The notes beneath the pieces were generated by a model. It worked only from the letters and a program-made list of their open reading frames with translations, was not told the origin of the DNA and made no database searches. A DNA stretch of 31,422 bases. It comes from a virus. Location of the stretch: positions 1-31,422 of the IMG/VR virus record IMGVR_UViG_3300037189_014140; one strand, 5' to 3'. How positions within the stretch are numbered: position 1 is the first letter of the stretch; every line of letters begins with the position of its first letter. A program made the position numbers and the translations under genes. Of this stretch, positions 5,979 to 11,323 are shown piece by piece.

Positions 5979-6137
5979 ATGCAAATAACAATATGGGAAG
6001 AAGAAGAAATATTAAAATATCAAAAAGAACTTTTGAAATCTATTAATATTTTAAATAAAACTTTAGATCTAAAAATTGAAAGGCTACAAAAATTAAAAAT
6101 TGAGATAACGAATAAATTATTAGAAAATGATATTTAA
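5979..6137 (+). CDS. Small coiled-coil protein (52 aa)
   Basis: ATG 5979 to TAA 6135-6137 encodes 52 residues, MQITIWEEEEILKYQKELL followed by a leucine/isoleucine heptad helix (about 8-48). It overlaps the read-through end of the nuclease gene by 10 bases and the next start by 11 bases, typical of the overlapping chain 5546-6443. Function unknown; short coiled coils beside nucleases may be dimerisation partners, but that is a guess. Confidence 0.5.
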   Translation: MQITIWEEEEILKYQKELLKSINILNKTLDLKIERLQKLKIEITNKLLENDI

Positions 6138-6228
6138 CACAGATCAATACACTAAAATCAATGGCTATTGGGTTAAGATAAAAACCTATTGGCTGATTGA
6201 GGGAAGGGAAATTAAAAGGATTAAATAA
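6127..6228 (+). CDS. Very small basic protein (33 aa)
   Basis: ATG 6127 to TAA 6226-6228 encodes 33 residues, MIFNTDQYTKINGYWVKIK followed by TYWLIEGREIKRIK. It has two aromatic beta strands and a basic end. It overlaps the previous gene by 11 bases and shares the A of TAATG with the next start. The unbroken chain of overlaps supports it as a gene. Function not recognised. Confidence 0.45.
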   Translation: MIFNTDQYTKINGYWVKIKTYWLIEGREIKRIK

Positions 6229-6443
6229 TGAAAGAAATAGAACTACTAGCCGACGGAAAACCAGCAACAGCATTTGAAACTGACGGAGATAAATATGTCC
6301 GAGTTAGATTTGCGGATGGAAGCACCTTGCGCTTAAAAGCTGTTGGATGCGTGGCTTATCATATCAGAAAATATGACCATGAGTTTAGTAGAAAGTTGTT
6401 GAAAGGCTTGCCTAAGAATCCTGAATTTTGGGGGAAGCAATAA
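6228..6443 (+). CDS. Small phage protein (71 aa)
   Basis: 71 residues. An N-terminal beta-rich part (ELLADGKPATAFETDGDKY, then VRVRFADGSTLRLKAV) is followed by a basic helix and PKNPEFWGKQ. It starts at TAATG, coupled to the 33-residue gene, and overlaps the VRR-NUC gene by 16 bases. Function not recognised. Its position just before a nuclease suggests the same replication/recombination operon. Confidence 0.6.
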   Translation: MKEIELLADGKPATAFETDGDKYVRVRFADGSTLRLKAVGCVAYHIRKYDHEFSRKLLKGLPKNPEFWGKQ

Positions 6444-6898
6444 AAACTCTTGAACTAAAACCATTCTACTACAATTCCGACATTGCAGCAATTGTTAAAA
6501 AATCCAAGACTCAAAGCATAAGTCCTTTAGAAGCTAGTTTATTACGTCACAAAGGGCTTACGGAGTCAAAGATTCAAGAACAATGCCGCAGAATATTTCT
6601 AAGTTTATTTCCAAAAGGAAAATTCGTGCAAATCGACAATGGCGGTCATGGAAGCGCGTTTATGAGAATGAAAAAAGGACGTGAAGGCACTGTAACAGGA
6701 ATGAAAGACGTGATGCTTATCAGAAAAGGAAAAATTGCTTTTGTAGAATTTAAAAAAATAGATTTTCCAAGTGAAATTGAGCCATCAGATCAACAAAAAG
6801 AGATTCATAATTATTTATTAGAATGTGGCTTTGATGCTTACTACTGTAATAACATTCTGTATTTTGAACAAGTGATTTGTGAAGAATTTAAAAAATAA
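6428..6898 (+). CDS. VRR-NUC domain nuclease
   Basis: 156 residues if TTG 6428 is the start; no ATG lies near the expected N-terminus. The VRR-NUC (PD-(D/E)xK-type) core is at residues 90-125: GMKDVMLIRKGKIAFVEFKK with Asp94, Glu107 and Lys109, then the SDQQ motif at 120-123 and a helix leading to LLECGFDAYYCNN. In phages this domain stands alone, as here, and is a predicted Holliday-junction or flap nuclease. That fits the ERF/SSB/NinB-like context. The start codon is the uncertain part. Confidence 0.85.
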   Translation: MGEAIKTLELKPFYYNSDIAAIVKKSKTQSISPLEASLLRHKGLTESKIQEQCRRIFLSLFPKGKFVQIDNGGHGSAFMRMKKGREGTVTGMKDVMLIRKGKIAFVEFKKIDFPSEIEPSDQQKEIHNYLLECGFDAYYCNNILYFEQVICEEFKK

Positions 6899-6942
6899 TT
6901 TATTTTGCTATTGCACAATAAAAACATACAAATATCTTAATA

Positions 6943-6956
6943 AAGTTCCAACTTTA
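6943..6956. promoter_or_regulatory. Candidate operator dyad before the RHH gene
   Basis: AAAGTTCCAACTTT has 6-bp arms around CC, 12 bases before ATG 6969. The 14-mer CAACTTTAATTCAA here recurs exactly at about 3620-3633, and a relative (AAAAAGTTCCAAGTTTAAT) lies near 1271-1289. Short inverted repeats beside a ribbon-helix-helix gene are typical autoregulatory sites, but in AT-rich DNA such matches also arise by chance. Confidence 0.3.
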
Positions 6957-6968
6957 ATTCAAATAACA

Positions 6969-7175
6969 ATGGCAGGAAGAAAACCAAAACCAAAAGAACA
7001 TCGTGCAGGACGTTTTGACGTTGTAGTGCCTCAAAAACTCCGTGATGCTGCTTTATTGCGGATTGAAGAAAGAGGAATAAGTAAATCACGTTTTGCTCAA
7101 GAAGGGCTTATTTTAGCTTTAGAAAATAAAAATCTTGAAAGAGTGGGAAAGAAATTGAAGGAGTTTAAAAAATGA
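6969..7175 (+). CDS. Ribbon-helix-helix-type small DNA-binding protein
   Basis: 68 residues from ATG 6969 (MAGRKPKPKEHR...). A frame opening at 6879 would overlap the nuclease gene and add an unlikely aromatic stretch. A basic arm is followed by a strand (RFDVVVPQKL), helix (RDAALLRIEERG) and helix (SKSRFAQEGLILALEN), the order of Arc/CopG repressors. The strand-starting Phe-Asp-Val-Val-Val would make the DNA-contacting ribbon. The upstream AAAGTTCCAACTTT dyad (about 6943-6956) lies just before the start and could be its own operator. Such proteins repress phage promoters. Confidence 0.65.
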   Translation: MAGRKPKPKEHRAGRFDVVVPQKLRDAALLRIEERGISKSRFAQEGLILALENKNLERVGKKLKEFKK

Positions 7176-7229
7176 ATAAAGAAATAAGCAGAAATCACTT
7201 GACTTTGAGGATAGTAAATAGTTTAGAAT

Positions 7230-7424
7230 GGAGGAAGTAGCTTTGCGACGTGCAAAAAAACTACTACTCCCTCCATCGGCTCTCGGATATTAACAGCGTT
7301 AGAAACGTTAATATCTTACCCCTTGAGATAGCACGCCAGCCATCTCTCGGTTACGAGTCTATCCACATGAGATCAGGGCTAGCACTCTGATCTTTCCGCG
7401 TATCTCTTTTAGGCTTTTAAAGCC
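7230..7424 (+). ncRNA. Candidate structured RNA, several hairpins, unknown family
   Basis: A gene-free stretch with consecutive strong helices: GGAGG/CCTCC with AGTAG/CTACT (7230-7274); GATATTAAC/GTTAATATC, a perfect 9-bp stem with a 12-base loop (7286-7315); GAGAT/ATCTC (7325-7346); CTCG-GTTA-CGAG (7346-7357); AGATCAG/CTGATCT (7370-7393); GGCTTT/AAAGCC (7412-7424). GAGATA 7325-7330 can instead pair with TATCTC 7401-7406 and close a multibranch junction. Local GC is well above the surrounding AT-rich DNA. TTGACT (7199) and TAGAAT (7224) with 19-base spacing may be a weak promoter. A 22-codon frame, 7172-7240, overlaps its start and is probably not a gene. The strand is inferred from its neighbours; the helices work on either. 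Confidence 0.55.
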
Positions 7425-7516
7425 CACAATCTCTCTTCTTTATTTACTAACTGAAATCTCTTTTTGTGAAAAATTAAATTCAATGTAAGTTTGTGAAGAA
7501 CAAAATAAATATTCTC

Positions 7517-7545
7517 TTAAAGTCAAGATAGAATTTTAATATAAT
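7517..7545 (+). promoter_or_regulatory. Promoter with consensus -10, giving a leaderless start
   Basis: TATAAT at 7540-7545 is a perfect -10 box, with TTAAAG (weak -35) 17 bases upstream. The next ATG, 7552, lies only six bases after the -10 box, which is where transcription would begin. The transcript for 7552-7683 and the methyltransferases would therefore be leaderless. Between the RNA candidate and this site (7425-7516) I see only AT-rich sequence. Confidence 0.45.
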
Positions 7546-7551
7546 CAATAA

Positions 7552-7683
7552 ATGAAAAGGAAATTGACCCAAACCGAAAAATTTCTCCGAGCCATTAAGG
7601 AAGAAGGTTGTGAAGATTCTGCTGAAGAATTTGAAGCAAAACTCACTTATGGAGAAAGGAAATTAAAGGAGTTTAAAAAGTGA
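7552..7683 (+). CDS. Small charged protein (43 aa) ahead of the methyltransferase
   Basis: ATG 7552 to TGA 7681-7683 encodes 43 residues, MKRKLTQTEKFLRAIKEEG at the N-terminus and GERKLKEFKK at the end, a soluble helical protein. The stop overlaps the GTG start of the methyltransferase as GTGA, so the two are probably translationally coupled. AAAGGAG near the end (about 7665-7671) provides a ribosome-binding site for the next gene. The ending KKLKEFKK/RKLKEFKK is shared with the RHH protein at 6969, which may hint at a duplicated gene end. Confidence 0.55.
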   Translation: MKRKLTQTEKFLRAIKEEGCEDSAEEFEAKLTYGERKLKEFKK

Positions 7684-8168
7684 CTCATTCTATAAAAGAC
7701 ATCTCATTTCATTATACTTCACGATCAATGGCTAAGGATTTGATCTCTATAACACCGTTTTTGTCCGCAAAGTCTGTCTTAGATGCTGGAAGTGGGAAAA
7801 ATAAGGTTTGGTTTGAGAATTTGCCAGATTATTTAGAAAAGTTTGAATGTGAAATTGAGGATGGTATGAATTTCTTTGATTGGCAACAAAAAGTGGACTG
7901 GGTAATTGGGAATCCCCCTTATCATTTAAGCTGGAAGTTTACTGAAAAAGCTTTAGAAGTAGCTGATTTAGGGATTGCATGGTTGATCAATAATCAAGCT
8001 TTAAATTCTCATTTTACACCATGCCGAATTGAAATGATGCAAAACAATGGGTTTTTCTTACAAAAGATTCATGTTGTTTCCGATAAGCGCTGGTTTGGAA
8101 GATATTATTATTTAATTTTTACAAAAAATCCTACTATCATTTTAACTTATCGAAAAGAGAGTTATTAA
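7680..8168 (+). CDS. N6-adenine-type DNA methyltransferase, small
   Basis: 162 residues from GTG 7680. SAM-binding motif I is SVLDAGSGKNK (32-42) and catalytic motif IV is VIGNPPYHLSW (75-85); NPPY is typical of adenine-N6 enzymes. Order motif I then IV with no large insertion means there is little room for a target-recognition domain, so specificity may be loose or the enzyme may work on a short site. The C-terminus RWFGRYYYLIFTKN is typical of this phage subgroup. With the second methyltransferase it probably protects phage DNA from host restriction. No matching restriction enzyme is nearby. Confidence 0.75.
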   Translation: MTHSIKDISFHYTSRSMAKDLISITPFLSAKSVLDAGSGKNKVWFENLPDYLEKFECEIEDGMNFFDWQQKVDWVIGNPPYHLSWKFTEKALEVADLGIAWLINNQALNSHFTPCRIEMMQNNGFFLQKIHVVSDKRWFGRYYYLIFTKNPTIILTYRKESY

Positions 8169-8189
8169 AATCAAGAAATCGTGCAAGCT

Positions 8190-8354
8190 ATGAAAGCAAT
8201 TTTAGAATTTAATTTGCCAGAAGATTTAGAAAGTCACAATATGGCTTTAAATGGCGTGAAATATAATGGCGTTATTGAATCTGTCATTGATCATATCAGG
8301 CAGAAATTAAAATACGAAGATGAACATAGACAAATATATAAACCAAATCATTGA
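8190..8354 (+). CDS. Small conserved-type phage protein (54 aa)
   Basis: ATG 8190 to TGA 8352-8354 encodes 54 residues starting MKAILEFNLPEDLESHNMAL. 'KAILEFNLPED' followed by a hydrophobic helix and a Lys/Tyr-rich end is a common pattern in tiny phage proteins of unknown function. It lies between the two methyltransferase genes and overlaps the second by 35 bases in another frame. No catalytic residues can be assigned. Confidence 0.55.
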   Translation: MKAILEFNLPEDLESHNMALNGVKYNGVIESVIDHIRQKLKYEDEHRQIYKPNH

Positions 8355-9174
8355 AGGCAATTGTGTTGAAGTAATGAAACAATTTGATGATGAAGTTATT
8401 GATTTAACAGTTACTTCGCCACCTTATGACAATTTAAGAAATTACAAAGGATTTTATTTTCCTTTTGAAGATATTGCTAAAGAATTATACAGAGTTACTA
8501 AACAAGGTGGCGTTGTTGTTTGGGTTGTAAACGATGCAACAATTGAAGGAAGTGAAACAGGAACAAGTTTTAGCCAAGCTCTTTATTTCAGAGAAATTGG
8601 CTTTAATCTTCACGACACAATGATTTTCCGTAAGACAAATCCAATTCCTCAAATTTATCGCAAGCGTTACAATAATGAATTTGAATTTATGTTCGTTTTC
8701 AGCAAAGGAACTGTAAATACACATAATCCACTAATGGTTGACTGTTTGCACGCAGGTTTAGAACTTAATGGGACGACTTATAAAAACTTCTCAAAAAACG
8801 AACAGACGAGAAAAAAAATGGCAAAACCCGTTAAAGACAAAAAAATTAAAGGGAACATTTGGGAATATGTAGTAGGAAAAAAACAAGAAGACCAAGAAGC
8901 AAAAGGACACCCAGCACCGTTTCCTTGCGAACTTGTTAGAGACCATATAAAATCGTGGACAAATCAAGGCGACATAGTATTTGACCCAATGAGCGGAAGC
9001 GGAACAGTTGCAAGAGTTGCGGCAGAAATGGGCAGACAATACATTGGCGTTGACATAAGCCACGAATATTGCGATATTGCAAGAAAACGAGTTAGACTAA
9101 TAGAAAACGCCCCAACATTATTTTTTGTAGAAGAACCTCAAGAAAAATACACCGAAGAAGAGGAAATGGAATAA
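8320..9174 (+). CDS. Site-specific DNA methyltransferase, amino-methylating, beta-class order
   Basis: 284 residues. Catalytic motif IV VTSPPYDNLR (31-40) comes before SAM-binding motif I FDPMSGSGTVA (221-231), the beta-class arrangement. HPAPFPCELVRDHIKSW lies between them and the target-recognition region (about 90-180) is in the middle. SPPY favours cytosine-N4 but adenine-N6 is possible. It transfers a methyl group from SAM to a specific DNA site. The C-terminus ends in an acidic run. It is the last plus-strand gene of the early block and ends 18 bases from the converging late genes, with no obvious terminator between. Confidence 0.85.
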   Translation: MNIDKYINQIIEGNCVEVMKQFDDEVIDLTVTSPPYDNLRNYKGFYFPFEDIAKELYRVTKQGGVVVWVVNDATIEGSETGTSFSQALYFREIGFNLHDTMIFRKTNPIPQIYRKRYNNEFEFMFVFSKGTVNTHNPLMVDCLHAGLELNGTTYKNFSKNEQTRKKMAKPVKDKKIKGNIWEYVVGKKQEDQEAKGHPAPFPCELVRDHIKSWTNQGDIVFDPMSGSGTVARVAAEMGRQYIGVDISHEYCDIARKRVRLIENAPTLFFVEEPQEKYTEEEEME

Positions 9175-9192
9175 AAAATATCAAGGCTTTAA

Positions 9193-9411
9193 CTAGATAA
9201 AATCAGATTCGCTTAAAAATTCTGTTGCAATCAAATGTCTTTTTGCAAGACCGACATCAGCAGGGTCGCCAATGTGAACTTGAGGAAAAGCTCTTACGGC
9301 AATTTCTTGAATCTCGAAATCTGAAACTAGGCATTTGCCATCATTTTCAGACTTAATTTGATTAATAACACTAAGGATTGCGTCCATAGCTTCTTGAGGA
9401 AGAGGTGTCAT
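9193..9411 (-). CDS. Hypothetical protein (72 aa) at the end of the late transcript
   Basis: 72 residues, minus strand, ATG at 9411 to TAG at 9193. Sequence begins MTPLPQEAMDAILSVINQIKSE and is acidic and mostly helical, with no motif I recognise. It is the last gene of the late operon, three bases after the previous one. Nothing suggests a function beyond its position after the lysis genes. Confidence 0.55.
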   Translation of the reverse strand: MTPLPQEAMDAILSVINQIKSENDGKCLVSDFEIQEIAVRAFPQVHIGDPADVGLAKRHLIATEFLSESDFI

Positions 9412-9414
9412 AAA

Positions 9415-9606
9415 TTATTCAGTTTTAATTTTTTCTTCTGCTGAGGTTTTTGGCTCTAAATTCTCAGGATATGCTCTTAAAAGAGCGTCTGTCAATGTGT
9501 TGGCTATTTTAACAATTTTAATGCCGTGAGCTTGCAATGCAGCATTAACGATAATTCCCAAAGCATTAATCTCAATTTCATTAAGTGTGAGAGTTCTTTC
9601 CGGCAT
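9415..9606 (-). CDS. Hypothetical protein (63 aa) after the lysis cassette
   Basis: 63 residues when started at ATG 9606 (MPERTLTLNEIEINALGII). A longer frame from 9681 would add 25 Lys-rich residues and overlap the upstream gene for 100 bases, which is less likely. Helical, with a C-terminal charged tail (TSAEEKIKTE). Function not recognised. It overlaps the preceding gene by 26 bases. Confidence 0.5.
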   Translation of the reverse strand: MPERTLTLNEIEINALGIIVNAALQAHGIKIVKIANTLTDALLRAYPENLEPKTSAEEKIKTE

Positions 9607-9769
9607 AGTAATGTATTGTATTGATTGAAGAAGTTTTAGGAATGTAAACAACTTTTTTTTGTTTTCCAGTTTTTTTTTCAAAAAGGAAGTTGCGGAAAAC
9701 TCTTATTGGGTTTACTGGCTTAAATTCAAAGATTTGTGATTGTCTATCGCCCAATATTTCTCTGCTCAT
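9581..9769 (-). CDS. Hypothetical basic protein (62 aa)
   Basis: 62 residues, ATG 9769, stop TAA at 9581. The start overlaps the stop of the amidase gene as ATGA (9766-9769), the coupling pattern seen throughout this cassette, which supports it as a real gene. Sequence MSREILGDRQSQIFEFKPV, then NPIRVFRNFLFEKKTG; basic and beta-rich, without motifs I recognise. Confidence 0.45.
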   Translation of the reverse strand: MSREILGDRQSQIFEFKPVNPIRVFRNFLFEKKTGKQKKVVYIPKTSSINTIHYYAGKNSHT

Positions 9770-10197
9770 AACTGCAAGCGTAAAATATCAAATGCAGGAC
9801 TTTTCTTGCGGATACTGCCGCCGTGCATATCTCTTTGTATGAAATCAGAAACCCATCCTCTTGAGGTAAAGACGCATATATGACCATGAGGTTGAAGAAT
9901 CTTGGAGCCTTCCGTGACTGGTTGAATGATGCAAATATCACCAATTAAAGGCTTATAGCTAAAAATATCTTGTGTAGGAAAACTAAAGACTTTCTTAAAA
10001 CCAACTTCTTGATAAGATGCTGCATAATCTTTAGCGCTTGGAACTGCTTTAATATTAACACCACCTAAACCAAAATCAAAAGCCATTCTAACAGCTCTTG
10101 CACAATATCCGCAGGTATTTTTATCGTAAGATGGAGCCGCCTTTGTGATCAAAAATTGACAAGCTTTCTCTATTTTATCTTTGATTGTATCAGGCAT
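9766..10197 (-). CDS. CHAP/Tae-like peptidoglycan amidase (endolysin)
   Basis: 143 residues. The Cys-His hydrolase pattern is clear: TCGYCARAVRMAF with Cys29 and Cys32, a middle part with PSAKDYAASYQEVGF (53-67), the GD turn PLIGDICII (83-91), PHGHICVF with His104 and His106, and the family ending RGWVSDFIQRD (113-123). This matches phage CHAP amidases related to T6SS effector Tae enzymes, which cut peptide bonds in peptidoglycan. There is no signal peptide, so export needs the neighbouring holin. It overlaps the o-spanin gene upstream. Confidence 0.8.
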   Translation of the reverse strand: MPDTIKDKIEKACQFLITKAAPSYDKNTCGYCARAVRMAFDFGLGGVNIKAVPSAKDYAASYQEVGFKKVFSFPTQDIFSYKPLIGDICIIQPVTEGSKILQPHGHICVFTSRGWVSDFIQRDMHGGSIRKKSPAFDILRLQL

Positions 10198-10418
10198 CCT
10201 TTATCTATAAATTTATTTTCATTATTAGCAATGTGAAGACGAACGATTAGCGGCGATTGTTTGAGTGCTGCAAGACATTCTTGCGTCTTAGGAATTGGGA
10301 CATATTCATAGCAAAAATCATTTACTATTTTGAGTTTGGTCAAATTGTGACTGCAACCAAGCATCGCGCTGCTCATCAGTAAGAGAAGCCCAGTCATTTT
10401 GCTTTTTCTTTTCATCAA
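10170..10418 (-). CDS. Rz1-like o-spanin lipoprotein
   Basis: 82 residues. The N-terminus MMKRKSKMTGLLLLMSSAM followed by LGC is a lipoprotein signal with the lipobox Cys at about residue 22. The mature part has Asp-Phe-Cys-Tyr near 35-38, a Pro-containing segment, and a closing Cys, the layout of short phage outer-membrane spanins of the type 'D-x-C-x-x-Y-x-P-I'. It starts inside the i-spanin gene in another frame and overlaps it by 101 bases, as Rz/Rz1 pairs do. It joins inner and outer membranes during lysis. Ends in TAG. Confidence 0.6.
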   Translation of the reverse strand: MMKRKSKMTGLLLLMSSAMLGCSHNLTKLKIVNDFCYEYVPIPKTQECLAALKQSPLIVRLHIANNENKFIDKGCLIQSKIK

Positions 10419-10566
10419 GAATTTTTTTTATTGTTTCGTCTTTCTCATCTTCTTTTTCTTGGTTTTTAATCAATCCAAAAATAACGCCAAGAAGAACCGG
10501 AATTGCAACCCAGATAAAAGATTTAATATTCTTAATAAGACTAAGAATCAGATTTAGCAATGCCAT
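10318..10566 (-). CDS. Rz-like i-spanin
   Basis: 82 residues from ATG 10566 (MALLNLILSLIKNIKS...). A longer frame from 10635 overlaps the holin gene heavily and is unlikely. One N-terminal membrane helix (FIWVAIPVLLGVIFGLI, 17-33) is followed by a charged periplasmic helix (EKEDEKDETIKKILDEKKKQ), ideal for a coiled coil. It pairs with the lipoprotein in the overlapping frame. It overlaps the holin gene end by 26 bases. Confidence 0.65.
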   Translation of the reverse strand: MALLNLILSLIKNIKSFIWVAIPVLLGVIFGLIKNQEKEDEKDETIKKILDEKKKQNDWASLTDEQRDAWLQSQFDQTQNSK

Positions 10567-10792
10567 TCTTTTTTTCAAATAAAGTTGAGCCAAGCAATGC
10601 TGCACCAGCCAATAATACACTATCAGCACTGCCATCTAATTTGTCAAAGCTATTAGCAATAATATATTTTAATCCATAAGCTAACAAAATCATCTTCATT
10701 AATAAGCCTACAATAATGCAGAGTATTCCGCCTAGTCTTTTAGAGCTTGGTTCATCAGCGCTGCTTAGGAATTTTAAAAGTAAGGAGTTCAT
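10541..10792 (-). CDS. Putative holin (two membrane helices)
   Basis: 83 residues. The N-terminus KFLSSADEPSSKRLGGI leads to helix 1 (LCIIVGLLMKMILLAYGL, about 24-41). A polar loop is followed by helix 2 (DSVLLAGAALLGSTLF, about 57-72) and a charged end. The 'S-x-S-S-K-R' start is typical of one class of phage holins. It would form the inner-membrane lesion that lets the amidase out. The start overlaps the upstream gene's stop as ATGA. Confidence 0.65.
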   Translation of the reverse strand: MNSLLLKFLSSADEPSSKRLGGILCIIVGLLMKMILLAYGLKYIIANSFDKLDGSADSVLLAGAALLGSTLFEKKNGIAKSDS

Positions 10793-10956
10793 TTTACTAT
10801 TACTGAAAGAAGTTTAAGAATGTTGGATGTCGCAAAATTAGCAGATACAATGATTAATGCTGATCCTATTGATGTTGCTATAGTTTTTGCAGCAAAAGAA
10901 TCTTTGGCTAGAAAATCAATAAAATGCTTTAATAAAGAAAGGTCACTTTTTCTCAT
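10789..10956 (-). CDS. Small membrane protein of the lysis cassette (55 aa)
   Basis: ATG 10956 to TGA at 10789. 55 residues: a polar N-terminus (MRKSDLSLLKHFIDFLAKD) and one hydrophobic helix at about 26-45 (IATSIGSALIIVSANFA). It overlaps the gene before by 14 bases and the holin by 4 (ATGA). It may be a second holin or antiholin; the sequence alone does not say which. Confidence 0.5.
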   Translation of the reverse strand: MRKSDLSLLKHFIDFLAKDSFAAKTIATSIGSALIIVSANFATSNILKLLSVIVK

Positions 10957-11323
10957 GTCTTTTCTCATAAGTTTCGATTAATTCCTTGATTAGTTCTTTA
11001 TCTCCGCTTTTTAAAGCAGCAACTAAATTTGCATTCTCACCTTCCAAATCATGCTTTTTTGATTTATACATGCCCAAACCTTTTTTAATTTCTGAAATAT
11101 CCTTATCCAAATCATCCCGTAAAGTTTTTAGTTTCTCATCAAGATACATTTTAATTGAGGGCATTAATCTATTAACTAAATCAGTATTTGCTCCTTGAGC
11201 TATTTTTTCACCACACCAACGCAAGAATTTAACAAAAAACCAACAAAAAGCACCCCATAAAGCAAGAATCCCTCCAGAGGTGCTTATGATTAAATTGTTA
11301 ATAGCATCAGTTATTTTATCCAT
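10943..11323 (-). CDS. Membrane-anchored coiled-coil protein (126 aa)
   Basis: 126 residues from ATG 11323, which shares a base with the preceding stop (TAATG). A longer frame to 11353 would overlap the fibre gene. One membrane helix (SGGILALWGAFCWFFVKFL, about 16-34) is followed by a long charged helix (KMYLDEKLKTLRDDLDKD ... ELIKELIETYEKRH). It is most like a holin-accessory or membrane-tethered protein at the border of the tail and lysis genes. An additional spanin-like role is possible. Confidence 0.55.
   Translation of the reverse strand: MDKITDAINNLIISTSGGILALWGAFCWFFVKFLRWCGEKIAQGANTDLVNRLMPSIKMYLDEKLKTLRDDLDKDISEIKKGLGMYKSKKHDLEGENANLVAALKSGDKELIKELIETYEKRHEKK

Noticed and set aside
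7199-7240. 22-codon frame (7172-7240) after the RHH gene
   Set aside because: It overlaps the RNA candidate and a possible promoter, lacks a family pattern, and is of a length that is common by chance.
8485-9063. Two minus-strand frames opposite the methyltransferase
   Set aside because: Cys/Phe-rich composition without family pattern, fully inside a clear methyltransferase gene; shadows.
9744-9944. Alternative minus-strand frame inside the amidase gene
   Set aside because: The amidase frame contains the catalytic residues; this one has no motif.
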